A DNA stretch of 64,000 nucleotides from Pseudodesulfovibrio sp. 5S69 (GCF_037094465.1 NZ_CP146609.1:4025501-4089500); one strand, 5' to 3'. Positions 37,215 to 47,062 are shown, counted from the first letter of the stretch. A program made the numbers and translations. Notes: a model not told the origin generated them from the sequence alone.

Positions 37215-37243
37215 TTGCCTTGCTCTCGGCTATTGGCTATTAT
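37215..37243 (+). promoter_or_regulatory. promoter of binding-protein paralogue 1, possibly leaderless
   Basis: TTGCCT, 17 bp, TATTAT. The ATG at 37250 is only 6 bp past the -10 box, so transcription would begin at or next to the start codon. Confidence 0.5.
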
Positions 37244-37249
37244 TGTTAC

Positions 37250-38002
37250 ATGATTGTTATCAGCCGCATGGCCATGCCGCTGCTCGCCTGCCTGCTCCTA
37301 GGTTTACCGGCCTTCGCGCAGGGATCGGGCGACCCCGCCGAAAGGCTCACCTACCTGACCGAGGAATTCAGGCCGCTCAACTATACGGAAAACGGCAAAC
37401 CCGCCGGACTGGCCGTGGCCCTGCTCAAGGCCCTCTGGCAAGAGATGGGCGTCCCGGAACAACCCATCCACGTCATGCCCTGGCCGCGCATCTACCGAAG
37501 CGGCCAGTTGGACCCGAACATCGTCATCTTTTCCATGTACCGGACCGAGGAGCGGGAGAAGTTCTTCAAATGGGTCGGCCCCATCGTCGGTGGGCGGCTG
37601 GCCCTGTTCGCCCTGCGCTCCCGGCACCTCGCGGTCCGGTCCCTGCAAGACATGAGCGGCCGCCGTGTCGCCTCCCTGCGCGACATTGCGGCGGCCACCA
37701 AGGTGCTCGGCGCCGGGTTCCCCCTGACGTACGCCTCCCGCGCCGAACACGCCCTCCAGCTCCTCGAATCGGGCCGCGTGGACGCGCTGGCCCTGGACGA
37801 ATTCCGGTTCCGGCAGACCGTCGCCGCCGTGGGCTTCCCCCCGGACGCCTTCGAGGCTGTCCTGATCATGAGCGAGGACTCCCTGTACTACGCCTTCAGC
37901 CCGGACACCGACGATGCCCTGGTCGCCCGGTTCCAGCGGGCCCTGGACGCGATCGTCCAGCGCCCCATTTACCGTAATCTGATTAATTTCTATATAAATT
38001 AA
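37250..38002 (+). CDS. periplasmic binding-protein-like, paralogue 1 of 3
   Basis: 250 residues with signal peptide (MAMPLLACLLLGLPAFAQG). Mature protein begins LTYLTEEFRPLNYTENGKPA, with MPWPRIYR, SMYRTEEREKFFKWVGPI and a C-terminal SEDSLYYAFSPDTDDALVAR. SBP_bac_3-like fold; the opening TEE..P.NY and the WVGPI segment are shared with the next two genes. No transporter genes nearby. Start uncertain between ATG 37250, 37268 and 37274; there is no clear ribosome site. Ligand unknown; the position inside a riboflavin gene set does not prove a flavin ligand. Confidence 0.75.
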   Translation: MIVISRMAMPLLACLLLGLPAFAQGSGDPAERLTYLTEEFRPLNYTENGKPAGLAVALLKALWQEMGVPEQPIHVMPWPRIYRSGQLDPNIVIFSMYRTEEREKFFKWVGPIVGGRLALFALRSRHLAVRSLQDMSGRRVASLRDIAAATKVLGAGFPLTYASRAEHALQLLESGRVDALALDEFRFRQTVAAVGFPPDAFEAVLIMSEDSLYYAFSPDTDDALVARFQRALDAIVQRPIYRNLINFYIN

Positions 38003-38049
38003 GAGTAATTAATTCCATCCGTCCGCAGGGTTCCGGCCGCGCTTCCCGC

Positions 38050-38078
38050 TTGTCTTTCCTCCTGTTGTCGATTACTCC
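38050..38078 (+). promoter_or_regulatory. promoter of binding-protein paralogue 2, possibly leaderless
   Basis: TTGTCT, 17 bp, TACTCC; the ATG (38085) lies 6 bp beyond the -10 box. Confidence 0.4.
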
Positions 38079-38084
38079 GGTCCA

Positions 38085-38837
38085 ATGCGCCATCTCCCCC
38101 TGCCGGCCCTCCTGATCACCTTCGCCCTGTTCGCGGCCGTCTGCGCGCCGGGCACCGGGCACGCCGATCCCGCCGAACACCTGACCTACATGACCGAGGA
38201 ATACTGGCCCATGAACTACACCCGCAACGGGCGGCTCGCCGGGCTGTCCGTGGAGCTGCTCAAGCGCATGTGGCGGGAGATGGGCGTTCCAGAGCAACCC
38301 ATCCACCTGTTTCCCTGGCCCAGGGCGTACGACATGGGTCACGTCGATCCCCGGACCATGCTCTTCTCCATGTACCGGACCAAGGGGCGGGAATCCGACT
38401 TCAAGTGGGTCGGCCCCATCGTCCAGGGCAAGACCGAGGTGTTCACCCTGCGCTCACGCGGCCTGAACGCGCGCTCCCTCAAGGACCTCGGCGGCTGGCG
38501 GCTGGCCGCGGTGCGCGACGTGGCTTCGGCCAACATCCTGCGGGACGCGGGCCTGCCCTACAGCGGCTCCCGCACACCGGACACGGCCATCGGAATGCTG
38601 GCCCGCGACCGGGTCGACGCCGTGGCCATGGACGCCCTGCAATTCCACCACTTCGCCGCCCGGCTGGGCTGCCCCTTCGGTGAATTCAAGCCGATCATGA
38701 CCCTGTGCACCGACCCCCTGTACTACGCCTTCAGCCTGGACACGCCGGACGCCCTGATCGAACGCTTCCAGAAGGCCCTCAAGGCCGTGACCCGCGAACC
38801 GGGCTACCGGGCCCTCCTTGATAGATATCTGAACTGA
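38085..38837 (+). CDS. periplasmic binding-protein-like, paralogue 2 of 3
   Basis: 250 residues with signal peptide (LPALLITFALFAAVCAPGTG, cleavage near GHA). Mature start LTYMTEEYWPMNYTRNGRLA, then FPWPRAYDMG, SMYRTKGRESDFKWVGPI, and TDPLYYAFSLDTPDALIERF. Closely similar to paralogue 1 along its whole length, pointing to tandem gene duplication. Has its own promoter, with no ribosome site before ATG 38085. Confidence 0.78.
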   Translation: MRHLPLPALLITFALFAAVCAPGTGHADPAEHLTYMTEEYWPMNYTRNGRLAGLSVELLKRMWREMGVPEQPIHLFPWPRAYDMGHVDPRTMLFSMYRTKGRESDFKWVGPIVQGKTEVFTLRSRGLNARSLKDLGGWRLAAVRDVASANILRDAGLPYSGSRTPDTAIGMLARDRVDAVAMDALQFHHFAARLGCPFGEFKPIMTLCTDPLYYAFSLDTPDALIERFQKALKAVTREPGYRALLDRYLN

Positions 38838-38846
38838 CATCGCGAA

Positions 38847-38875
38847 TTTACAGCCACCCGTTCTCCTGCTACAGG
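38847..38875 (+). promoter_or_regulatory. promoter of binding-protein paralogue 3, possibly leaderless
   Basis: TTTACA, 17 bp, TACAGG; the ATG (38883) lies 7 bp beyond the -10 box. Confidence 0.5.
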
Positions 38876-38882
38876 TCGGAAT

Positions 38883-39698
38883 ATGCCCGCCCGTAACCCT
38901 TCCCGCACATCCCTCCCGGCCACAGGGACCGCCTCCGGAATCGGGCCGCTTCCGTGCCTGGTTCTCTGCGTCCTGCTGCTGCTCCCGTCAGCGGCTGCGG
39001 GAGGGCCGCCGCCGGCGACCGACGGGCTGGCGGGCTACACCTGGCTGACCGAGGAGTACTACCCGTTCAACTACAGGGAGAACGGCGTCATGAAGGGCGT
39101 CTCCGTGGACCTGCTGCGCATGGTCTGGGCCGAACTCGGAACGCCCGAGCAGCCCGTGGAATCCATGCCCTGGGCCCGGGCCTACGAGCGGCTGCAGCAC
39201 GAGCCCGCCACCGTGCTCTTCTGCATGGCCCGGACCGCGGAGCGCGAGCACGCCTTCCGCTGGGCCGGGCCCATCGCCTCGGTCCGGTTCGTGCTCATCG
39301 CCCGCAAGAAGCGGCACATCCGCCTCGACACCCTGGAAGACCTCAAGGGGCTGGCCGTGGGCACCGTGCGCGAGGACATCTCGGACACCCTGCTGGCCGG
39401 ATACCAACGCGTGGCCAGCATCCAGCCCGTGGCCCGCATGCGCCAGAACATCAGCAAACTGATGACCGACCGGCTGGACCTGGTGGCCTACGAGGAGGGG
39501 TGCTGGCGAAAGATCGCGGCCAGGGAGGGCCTCGACCCCGACGATTTCGAGACCGTGTACGTTCTGCGGGAAACGCCGGTCTACTTTGCCTTCCACCCGG
39601 ACACGCCCGCCGAACTGGTGGACGCGTTCCAGGCGGCCCTGGACCGGGTCAAGAACCGGCCCGGCTACCGGGAACTGCTCGACGCCTACCTGCGCTAA
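38883..39698 (+). CDS. periplasmic binding-protein-like, paralogue 3 of 3
   Basis: 271 residues, longer N-terminus with signal peptide (LPCLVLCVLLLLPSAAAGG). Mature start YTWLTEEYYPFNYRENGVMK, MPWARAYERL, CMARTAEREHAFRWAGPI, and RETPVYFAFHPDTPAELVDA. More diverged than paralogues 1 and 2; ends NRPGYRELLDAYLR in parallel with REPGYRALLDRYLN of paralogue 2. Followed by ribE with its own promoter. Confidence 0.78.
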   Translation: MPARNPSRTSLPATGTASGIGPLPCLVLCVLLLLPSAAAGGPPPATDGLAGYTWLTEEYYPFNYRENGVMKGVSVDLLRMVWAELGTPEQPVESMPWARAYERLQHEPATVLFCMARTAEREHAFRWAGPIASVRFVLIARKKRHIRLDTLEDLKGLAVGTVREDISDTLLAGYQRVASIQPVARMRQNISKLMTDRLDLVAYEEGCWRKIAAREGLDPDDFETVYVLRETPVYFAFHPDTPAELVDAFQAALDRVKNRPGYRELLDAYLR

Positions 39699-39705
39699 CC
39701 CCCGA

Positions 39706-39734
39706 TTTACACCCGCTCCCCGGCCTGCTACAAC
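39706..39734 (+). promoter_or_regulatory. sigma-70 promoter of ribE
   Basis: TTTACA, 17 bp, TACAAC, about 35 bp upstream of the ATG, which has a normal leader and GAGG. Confidence 0.6.
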
Positions 39735-39769
39735 GGGCCACAGCCAACGCCTGAAACGAGGTATTTCAT

Positions 39770-40435
39770 ATGTTCACCGGATTGATCATGGGCATGGGCC
39801 GCATCGAGGCCGCCGAGGCCAGGGGTTCCGAGACGCGCTTCCGCATCCGGCCCCTGTTCGAGCTGACCGACGTGGAGCTCGGCGAATCCATCGCCGTGAA
39901 CGGCACCTGCCTGACCGTGGAGACCTTTGCCGACGACCGGTTCACCTGCTACGCCAGCCGCGAGACCCTGTCCGTGACCAGCCTGGGCGCGCTGAGGCCC
40001 GGCAGCCGGGTCAACCTGGAGCGGGCCATGGCCATGGGCGACCGCTTCGGCGGGCACATCGTGGCCGGGCACGTGGACTGCCTGGCCGAGGTGGCCGAGG
40101 TGCGTCCGGCGGGCGAATCCAGGATCTACCGCCTGTCGTTCGACGCGGCCCACGGCCGCTACGTCATCCCCAAGGGGTCGGTGGCCCTGGACGGCATCAG
40201 CCTGACGGTCAACGACTGCGCGCCCACCTGGCTCGAGGTGAACATCATCCCCGAGACGCAGAAGGTCACGACCATTTCCGGCTGGACCCCCGGCACCAAG
40301 GTCAACATGGAGACCGACGTCATCGGCAAGTACGTGGAGCGGATGGTCCAACCGTGGACCGGCGGAGGGGATGCCGGAGACGGCGGCGCGTCCGGCGGCA
40401 TCACCATGGAGTTTTTGCGGAAGAACGGCTATTAG
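39770..40435 (+). CDS. ribE: riboflavin synthase
   Basis: 221 residues made of two similar lumazine-binding repeats: MFTGLIMGMGRIEAAEARG ... GESIAVNGTCLTV in the first and GHIVAGHVDCLAEV ... VALDGISLTVN in the second. Dismutates two 6,7-dimethyl-8-ribityllumazine to riboflavin plus the diamine. The lumazine synthase ribH is 4 kb away on the opposite strand. No FMN-riboswitch signature is seen upstream. Confidence 0.95.
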   Translation: MFTGLIMGMGRIEAAEARGSETRFRIRPLFELTDVELGESIAVNGTCLTVETFADDRFTCYASRETLSVTSLGALRPGSRVNLERAMAMGDRFGGHIVAGHVDCLAEVAEVRPAGESRIYRLSFDAAHGRYVIPKGSVALDGISLTVNDCAPTWLEVNIIPETQKVTTISGWTPGTKVNMETDVIGKYVERMVQPWTGGGDAGDGGASGGITMEFLRKNGY

Positions 40436-41212
40436 CCGGGTTTTTTTGTGCCCGCCCCCTGCGGCGGGGCAGGAGAAGGCGCGCCTCGGGGCGTGCCTTT
40501 TTTGTTTGGGGAGAAGGAGCCGCTTTGCGGGCAGAGCCCGCTCGTTCCAGGAGCGCGCCTGCGGCGCGGAGAGCCGGGATGGAGCTGCGCTCCACCCTCC
40601 GAGAGCCAGTGAGGCGGTTGCACCGCCTCAGCTTCCATGCCCTCCCGGCGGGGTCCATTTTTTTGCCGGCCCAAAAAAATAGACGAAAAAAAGGGCCTTG
40701 GGGGGGGACGCGGCCGCCCGAGGGAGGGGGCGCAAGAATCCGATCCGCTCGGGGCGGCTCCATCTGAAAAAAAGTATAGTGCGGCCCCCGGAACGGGACG
40801 CTTCCTTTTAGGGCGGACCGACCTTCGGCGAAACAGAAGCCGCCACCCCTTCGCGGTCGGCTTCTACACGCCCCCTCCAGGGCTGGTTCGGTGAGGGGAA
40901 GAGGTGCGGCGGGATTCGGAAGGACGGGCGGTTGGACGAAACCAAAAGCCGCTGTCGCCCATAGAGGGGACCCAAAGTATGGTCGCGCAAGCGCGGCCAC
41001 CCTCTCCGCATCCAGCCTCTTCGTACCCGGCCATCCGCCGGGCGCCCGCACCGAAACGCAGTTTTTGCTTCCTTTTTTCTGCGCCGGCAAAAAAGGAAGT
41101 CGCCGTAAAGGCGAAACGCAATGTAAGGAGAACAACCCAAAGCCCCGACGCGAATGCGCGGCCCACCACAACCGCGCTACTCCCTCTTACCCCGCGCCGC
41201 CGGGTGCGAATA
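40436..41212. other. hairpin-rich noncoding stretch between ribE and leuS
   Basis: About 780 bp with no believable gene; open frames here read as low-complexity Arg/Pro-rich sequence with no start signals. The first 250 bp hold a chain of short hairpins (GAGCGCGCCTGCGGCGCG, GGAGCTGCGCTCC, GAGGCGG-TTGCA-CCGCCTC) and A/T-runs (TTTTTTTG, CCAAAAAAATAG, GAAAAAAAGG). The rest contains further arms such as GGTCGCGCAAGCGCGGCC and TTCCTTTTTTC ... AAAAAAGGAA. Confidence 0.6.
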
Positions 41213-41247
41213 ATAAAAGGCCGGGAGGTTCACCCTCCCGGCCTCTT
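41213..41247 (-). terminator. rho-independent terminator of leuS
   Basis: Minus strand AGGCCGGGAGGG-TGAA-CCTCCCGGCC followed by TTTTATTATT. Confidence 0.88.
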
Positions 41248-41269
41248 TCATTCGATGGGGCGGCGGTTA

Positions 41270-43783
41270 TCAACCAACCACGATGTTGACCAGCTTGTTG
41301 GGGATGACGATGACCTTGCGGATCGTCTTGCCCTCCATGAACTTCTGGACGTTTTCCAGGTCCATGGCCAGCTTTTCGACCTCGTCCTTGGGCGCGTTGT
41401 TCGGGGCCTCGAACTTGCCGCGCACCTTGCCGTTGACCTGGACGACCATGGTCACCTCGTCGAGGACCAGGGCCTTTTCGTCAAAGGCGGGCCAGGGCTG
41501 GCCGGTCAGGTGGACGGTATGGCCCAGCGCCTGCCAGAGCTCCTCGCAGATGTGCGGGGCCACCGGAGAGAGCAGGGTCACGGCCGTAGCGATGGCCGAG
41601 GACAGGGCCGCGGGATCGGTCTCCCTGAGCTCGTCCTTGACCTGGTAGAGCTCGTTGACCAGCTCCATGATGGCCGCGATGACCGTGTTGAACTGGAATT
41701 CGTTCTCGATGTCGCGGGTGGCCCTCCGGATGGTGTCGTGCTCCTTGAAGCGCAGCCCCTTGGCCGCGTCGTTCGCGGACTTGCCGTGGGAGGCCGGGGT
41801 CATGGGCGTGAGCACGTCCTCCAGCTCCTCCACCAGCCGCCACAGGCGGGACAGGAAGCGGTACGCGCCGTCGATGCCCTGGTCCGACCACTCCAGCTCC
41901 TTGACCGGCGGGGAGGCGAAGAGGATGAACAGCCTGGTGGCGTCCGCACCGTACTGGTTGATCATGGCGTTGGGATCGACCACGTTGCCCTTGGACTTGG
42001 ACATCTTGCCGCCGTCCTTGAGGACCATGCCCTGGGTCAGCAGGTTGGCGAACGGCTCGCTGTTGGTCACGTAGCCGCAGTCGCGCAGGGCCTTGGTGAA
42101 GAACCGGGAATAGAGCAGGTGCAGGATGGCGTGCTCGATGCCGCCGATGTACTGGTCCACGTTCATCCAGTAGTTCAGGTGCTCTGCGCCCAGCGGCTCG
42201 TTCTCGTTGCGCGGGTCGCAGTAGCGCATGTAGTACCAGGAGGACTCGAAAAAGGTGTCGAAGGTGTCGGTCTCGCGCCGGGCGGGCTTGCCGCATCTGG
42301 GGCAGGCGCAGTTGACGAACTCCTCCATGGTCGGCAGGGGCGACTTGCCGTCCTTGCGCACCTGGGCGTTCTCGGGCAGCAGGACCGGCAGGTCCTTCTC
42401 GGGCACCGGGACCGCGCCGCAGTCGTCGCAGTAGATGACCGGGATGGGGGCGCCCCAGAACCGCTGGCGGGAGACGTTCCAGTCGCGCAGGCGGTAATTG
42501 ACGGCCATCTTGCCCTTGCCGGACTCGTCCAGGTGCTCGACGATGGCCTTCTTGGCATCCTCGTTGGGCATGCCGTCGAAGCCGCCGGAGTGAATCAGGA
42601 GGCCGGGGGCGGTGTAGGCCTCGGTCAGGCTCGCCGCGTCGAGCTTCTCGCCCTTTTCGTGCATCTCGGGCGGGTTGATGACCGCCTGCTTGGGAAGATT
42701 GTACTTGGTGGCGAATTCGAAATCACGCTGGTCGTGGGCGGGCACGGCCATGACCGCGCCGGTGCCGTAGCCCATGAGCACGAAGTTGGCCACGTAAATG
42801 GGGATGTCCTTGCCGGTCACCGGGTTGACGCAGTACTTGCCGGTGAAGATGCCCTCTTTCTCCAGGTCGTCGGCCCCGCGCTTGATGCGGTCCATGTTCC
42901 GGATGTTGGTCACGAAGGCCTCGATCTCGGCCTTGTTCGGGGCGTCGGCAATGAGCTTCTCGACCAGGGGGTGTTCGGCGGCCACGGACATGAAGGTCGC
43001 GCCGAACAGGGTGTCGGGGCGGGTGGTGAAGACGTCGATGGTCGCGTTCTCTCCATCGATGGGGCCCTTGACCTGGAAGGTCAGCTCCGCGCCGTAGGAC
43101 TTGCCGATCCAGTTGCGTTGCATGGTCAGCACGCGTTCGGGCCAGCCGCCCTCCAGGGAGTCGAGGTCGGCGAGCAGCTCGTCGGCGTAGTCGGTGATGC
43201 GCAGGAACCACTGCTCCATGTCCTTCTGCTCCACCTCGGTGTCGCAGCGCCAGCACAGGCCGTCCTCCACCTGCTCGTTGGCCAGCACGGTGTTGCAGGT
43301 CGGGCACCAGTTCTGCGGGGAGTCCTTGCGGTAGGCCAGTCCCTTTTCCAGGAACTTGAGGAAGAAGAGCTGCTCCCACTTGTAGTACTCGGGGCGGCAG
43401 GTGGCCAGTTCGCGCCGCCAGTCGTAGGAGTATCCCAGGCGCTGGAGCTGTTCGCGCATCTCGGAGATGTTCTGATAGGTCCAGGTGGCCGGATGGGTCT
43501 CGTTCTTGATGGCCGCGTTCTCGGCGGGCAGGCCGAAGGCGTCCCAACCCATGGGGTGCAGGACGTTGAAGCCCTGCATGGTCTTGAAGCGCGCCACCAC
43601 GTCGCCTATAGAGTAGTTGCGCACGTGGCCCATGTGGATCTTGCCGGACGGATAGGGGAACATCTCCAGCACGTAGTATTTGGGCCTGGACGGATCGGTC
43701 TCGACCTGGAAACAGCCGGACTCCTTCCAGATCCCCTGCCACTTCTTCTCGATGTCCTCGGGGGAGTATTTGCCTAATGCCAT
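41270..43783 (-). CDS. leuS: leucyl-tRNA synthetase
   Basis: 837 residues, usual length for bacterial LeuRS. HIGH-type motif [10 protein letters not shown], editing domain in the middle ([20 protein letters not shown]), zinc-type Cys pairs (CPTC...CWRC), [10 protein letters not shown] near residue 590, C-terminal anticodon domain. Charges tRNA-Leu. Last gene of ribBA-ribH-nusB-leuS; 49 bp separate it from nusB. Confidence 0.97.
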   Translation of the reverse strand: MALGKYSPEDIEKKWQGIWKESGCFQVETDPSRPKYYVLEMFPYPSGKIHMGHVRNYSIGDVVARFKTMQGFNVLHPMGWDAFGLPAENAAIKNETHPATWTYQNISEMREQLQRLGYSYDWRRELATCRPEYYKWEQLFFLKFLEKGLAYRKDSPQNWCPTCNTVLANEQVEDGLCWRCDTEVEQKDMEQWFLRITDYADELLADLDSLEGGWPERVLTMQRNWIGKSYGAELTFQVKGPIDGENATIDVFTTRPDTLFGATFMSVAAEHPLVEKLIADAPNKAEIEAFVTNIRNMDRIKRGADDLEKEGIFTGKYCVNPVTGKDIPIYVANFVLMGYGTGAVMAVPAHDQRDFEFATKYNLPKQAVINPPEMHEKGEKLDAASLTEAYTAPGLLIHSGGFDGMPNEDAKKAIVEHLDESGKGKMAVNYRLRDWNVSRQRFWGAPIPVIYCDDCGAVPVPEKDLPVLLPENAQVRKDGKSPLPTMEEFVNCACPRCGKPARRETDTFDTFFESSWYYMRYCDPRNENEPLGAEHLNYWMNVDQYIGGIEHAILHLLYSRFFTKALRDCGYVTNSEPFANLLTQGMVLKDGGKMSKSKGNVVDPNAMINQYGADATRLFILFASPPVKELEWSDQGIDGAYRFLSRLWRLVEELEDVLTPMTPASHGKSANDAAKGLRFKEHDTIRRATRDIENEFQFNTVIAAIMELVNELYQVKDELRETDPAALSSAIATAVTLLSPVAPHICEELWQALGHTVHLTGQPWPAFDEKALVLDEVTMVVQVNGKVRGKFEAPNNAPKDEVEKLAMDLENVQKFMEGKTIRKVIVIPNKLVNIVVG

Positions 43784-43832
43784 GATGGTGTATCCTAAAT
43801 GTGGTCGTTTCGCTTTGCCGGGCGGCCGGGGG

Positions 43833-44282
43833 TCAGGCCCGTTTCGAGGTCTTGGCCACGCCGTCCAGGATGCCGTTCACGAAGGAGCGGGACTTGTCGT
43901 CGCCGAAGGTCTTGGACAGCTCGATGGCTTCGTTGATGGCCGCCTTGACCGGGATGTCGGTGAACAGCATCTCATACAGGGACAGGCGCAGGATGGACAG
44001 CTCGACCATGGCGATGCGCTCGATCTTCCAGTGCTGGGAGTGGGCCTCGATGGTCTTGTCGATGTCGTGCAGGTTCACGTTCACGCCCATGACCAGGTCG
44101 CGGGCGAAGGCCCGCGCTGTCTCGGACTCCTGCTCCAGAACCATGGGGTTGAGGTCGAACAGGGTGTCCATGTCCTGGGGATTGTCCTTGTCCAGGAAAT
44201 GCGTGGAGTAGAGCACCTGAAAGGCCAGGGTGCGCCCCACCCTGCGGATGCCGGGCCTGTTGCCCTTGGATTTCGAGCCCAT
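43833..44282 (-). CDS. nusB: transcription antitermination protein NusB
   Basis: 149 residues. All-helical NusB fold: [15 protein letters not shown] at the N-terminus, [18 protein letters not shown] and [20 protein letters not shown] toward the C-terminus. Binds BoxA RNA with NusE for rRNA antitermination. It starts 3 bp after the ribH stop, the frequent ribH-nusB pair. Confidence 0.96.
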   Translation of the reverse strand: MGSKSKGNRPGIRRVGRTLAFQVLYSTHFLDKDNPQDMDTLFDLNPMVLEQESETARAFARDLVMGVNVNLHDIDKTIEAHSQHWKIERIAMVELSILRLSLYEMLFTDIPVKAAINEAIELSKTFGDDKSRSFVNGILDGVAKTSKRA

Positions 44283-44285
44283 GAG

Positions 44286-44753
44286 TTAGAGCTGCTCCAG
44301 GACCCGGACGGTCTCGAGCAGGGCGGACGCGGCTTCCACGCCCTTGTTGCCCGCCTTGGCCCCGGCCCGTTCGATGGCCTGGTCCAGGGAGTCGCAGGTC
44401 AGCAGGCCGAAGCCCATGGGTACGCCGGACTCCATGGAGGCGTGGGCGATGCCTTTGGCGCACTCGCTGCACACGTAGTCGAAGTGCGGGGTACCGCCGC
44501 GGATGACCGCGCCGAGCACGACGATGCCCGCATACTCGCCGGACCGCGCCAGTTTCTGGGCGGCGATGGGCAGCTCGAAGGCGCCGGGTAGGCGGATCAG
44601 GGTCAGGTCGTCCTCGGACGCGCCATGGCGGACGAGGTAGTCCACGGCGCCTGAGATCAGGCGGTCGACGATGAAATCGTTGAACCGGGCGGCCACGATG
44701 GCGATCTTGAGTCCCTTTGCGTCCAGCATCCCTTCGATGGTCTTCACGGACAT
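44286..44753 (-). CDS. ribH: 6,7-dimethyl-8-ribityllumazine synthase
   Basis: 155 residues. [30 protein letters not shown] and the catalytic-His motif [10 protein letters not shown] are diagnostic; GVLTC-equivalent is GLLTCDS. Condenses the pyrimidine with 3,4-dihydroxy-2-butanone 4-phosphate from RibBA. Lies 75 bp after ribBA. Confidence 0.97.
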   Translation of the reverse strand: MSVKTIEGMLDAKGLKIAIVAARFNDFIVDRLISGAVDYLVRHGASEDDLTLIRLPGAFELPIAAQKLARSGEYAGIVVLGAVIRGGTPHFDYVCSECAKGIAHASMESGVPMGFGLLTCDSLDQAIERAGAKAGNKGVEAASALLETVRVLEQL

Positions 44754-44828
44754 GTGTCTTCTCCTACTGTATGAAATATATAGCAGTGTAATATGTTATC
44801 GGTTCCCCAAAAGTCAACGTTGGGGGCT

Positions 44829-46040
44829 TTAGTCTTTGTCCACCTTGAGGAGATGGTGCATCTTGTCGCGCTTGGTCTTGAGGTAGCGCTCGTTGAGCTG
44901 GCAGGCGCCGACCTCGATGGGCACGCGCTCGACCATTTCCAGGCCGTAGCCCTCCAGGCCGACCATCTTCTTGGGGTTGTTGGTCATCAGCCGCATCTTG
45001 GAGACGCCGAGCGCCACCAGGATCTGCGCCCCGGTGCCGTATTCACGCATGTCCGGCGGGAAGCCGAGCTTGACGTTGGCCTCGACCGTATCGAGCCCCT
45101 GGTCCTGCAGGTGGTAGGCCCGGATCTTGTTGCCCAGGCCGATGCCGCGCCCTTCCTGGCGCATGTAGACCAGCACGCCCTTGCCCTCGTTGCGGATCAT
45201 GCACATGGCGTCCTGGAGCTGGGGGCCGCAGTCGCAGCGCAGGGAACCGAACACGTCGCCGGTCAGGCACTCGGAGTGGACCCGCACCAGGGTCGGCTCG
45301 TCGGGATGGATGTCGCCCATGTACAGGGCGATGTGGGTCTTGCCGTCGGCCTCGGAGTGGAAGGCGGCGGATTCGAAGTTGCCCCAACGGGTGGGCAGAT
45401 GGGCCTCGCCCACCTTGGTCACGGACTTGCCGTCGAACTTCATGCGGTAGGCGATCAGGTCGGCCACGGAGCAGATCTTCAGCCCGTGCTTTTTGGCGTA
45501 GATTTCCAGGTCGGGCATGCGGGCCATGGTCCCGTCGTCGTTCATGACCTCGCAGATGACCGCGGCGGGCTTGAACCCGGCCAGGCGGGCGAGATCGCTG
45601 CCGCCCTCGGTCTGGCCCGTGCGCACCAGCACGCCGCCGTCCTTGGCCCGCAGGGGAAAGATGTGGCCCGGCGTGACGATGGAGTCGGGACCGGCCCCGT
45701 CGGCCACGGCGGCCAGCACGGTGACGGCCCGGTCCTTGGCCGAGATGCCGGTGGTCACGCCCTCGCGCGCCTCGATGGAAACCGTGAAGTTGGTGCCGAA
45801 GCCGGATTCGTTCTTCTTGGTCATCAGGTCCAGGCCGAGATTGTCGGCCATCTCGTTGGACATGGGCAGGCAGATCAGCCCGCGGGCGTGGGTGGCCATG
45901 AAATTGATGATCTCGGGCGTGACCGCCTCGGCGGCGCAGATCAGATCGCCTTCGTTCTCGCGGTCCTCGTCATCCACCATGATGACCATTTTGCCCTGGC
46001 GGATATCCTCAATGGCTTCTTCGATTTTGCAGAGGGGCAT
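44829..46040 (-). CDS. ribBA: bifunctional DHBP synthase / GTP cyclohydrolase II
   Basis: 403 residues. N-terminal 3,4-dihydroxy-2-butanone-4-phosphate synthase (acidic metal loop DDEDRENEGDL, THARGLICLP), C-terminal GTP cyclohydrolase II with zinc Cys residues (GSLRCDCGPQL) and MRQEGRGIGL. Both entry enzymes of riboflavin synthesis in one chain. First gene of its operon; the 250 bp upstream shows no FMN riboswitch pattern. Confidence 0.96.
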   Translation of the reverse strand: MPLCKIEEAIEDIRQGKMVIMVDDEDRENEGDLICAAEAVTPEIINFMATHARGLICLPMSNEMADNLGLDLMTKKNESGFGTNFTVSIEAREGVTTGISAKDRAVTVLAAVADGAGPDSIVTPGHIFPLRAKDGGVLVRTGQTEGGSDLARLAGFKPAAVICEVMNDDGTMARMPDLEIYAKKHGLKICSVADLIAYRMKFDGKSVTKVGEAHLPTRWGNFESAAFHSEADGKTHIALYMGDIHPDEPTLVRVHSECLTGDVFGSLRCDCGPQLQDAMCMIRNEGKGVLVYMRQEGRGIGLGNKIRAYHLQDQGLDTVEANVKLGFPPDMREYGTGAQILVALGVSKMRLMTNNPKKMVGLEGYGLEMVERVPIEVGACQLNERYLKTKRDKMHHLLKVDKD

Positions 46041-46288
46041 GCTTCTACCTCGATGATGGTTTACCCTGGAAAGGGTGCGGAAAATCCTCGCCCGACGCCG
46101 TCCGGCGGGGAACCAATGTACTTAGCGTAAATGGCCCCGCTGGGGAAGGGGAAAATTCCTCGGCGAAAGGCTATGTATATCAGATGGTTGTAAAAATACG
46201 GAGCAGAAGGCGGCCCTGTCCGCTCCCACCGCTCCCCGCCAGTATAGTCACTCGGGGCCGATTGGCAACGGAAACGGGCGAAAGTCGG

Positions 46289-47062
46289 TCAGACCAAGGT
46301 GAGCTGGCGTTCGTGCTCGGCCACGTGCATGAGCACCTGGTTGCGGCCGTTCTGCTTGGCCCGGTGCATGGCCCGGTCCGCGGCCACGACCAGGGCGTCG
46401 CGCAGGGAACCCCGCTCCGGGTGGACCGAGGCCAGGTCGGCCACGCCGCAGGAGATGGTCACCTTGATCTCGGGCCCCTCCAGGCTGATGTCGTTGACCT
46501 CCACGACCATGCGCAGCTTCTCGGCGGCCTGGACGGCTCGGCCCGCGTCGGTCTCGGGCAGGATGATCATGAACTCCTCGCCGCCGTAGCGGGCGACCAC
46601 GTCCGAGGTGCGGATGTTGGCGGCCAGCAGCCGGGCCACCTCGGCCAGGGCCAGGTCGCCGAGCGGATGACCGAAGGAGTCGTTGACCCGCCGGAAGTGG
46701 TCCAGGTCGACCATGACCAGGGAGAGCTTGTTGCCGTAGCGCCGGGCGCGGTCGACCTCCTCGTCCAGGCGGTCGAAGAACCAGTTCCGGTTGGGCAGGC
46801 CGGTCAGGTCGTCGTGGGTGGTCAGGGTGGCGATCTTGTCGTGGGCCCCGTCGAGCAGGCGCATGAGCCTGGTGGCGCAGGCCAAGGCGATGCCCAGGAC
46901 CAGGGCCGCGGTCAGGAACACGGCGGCCAAGGTATAGGTCCGGTCGTGCAGCAGGGCGACCGGAAGCAGGGCGAAAACGACGACGGTCACGGACAGGCCG
47001 CACTGGAGCAGGAAAATCCGCCAGGCCTGTTGTCGCAGGCGGCCTTTGAGGGACTGGGTCAT
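46289..47062 (-). CDS. membrane diguanylate cyclase (GGDEF)
   Basis: 257 residues. Two membrane segments (about 15-35 and 45-65) with almost no periplasmic loop, then a GGDEF domain with active-site RYGGEEF and product-inhibition I-site RTSD five residues before it. Predicted to make c-di-GMP and to be feedback-inhibited. With no sensor domain, the input signal is unclear. It lies alone between ribBA and a glycosyltransferase. Confidence 0.92.
   Translation of the reverse strand: MTQSLKGRLRQQAWRIFLLQCGLSVTVVVFALLPVALLHDRTYTLAAVFLTAALVLGIALACATRLMRLLDGAHDKIATLTTHDDLTGLPNRNWFFDRLDEEVDRARRYGNKLSLVMVDLDHFRRVNDSFGHPLGDLALAEVARLLAANIRTSDVVARYGGEEFMIILPETDAGRAVQAAEKLRMVVEVNDISLEGPEIKVTISCGVADLASVHPERGSLRDALVVAADRAMHRAKQNGRNQVLMHVAEHERQLTLV

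Noticed and set aside
40401..41171. A 256-residue open frame on the minus strand between ribE and leuS
   Set aside because: Arg/Pro/Ala-rich with no recognisable domain, no ribosome site, and full of hairpin repeats; typical of chance open frames in GC-rich noncoding DNA.
40904..43777. A 957-residue frame opposite leuS
   Set aside because: Exact antisense of leuS, which has full class I synthetase motifs.
46041..46288. FMN riboswitch before ribBA
   Set aside because: Conserved core blocks of the FMN element are absent.
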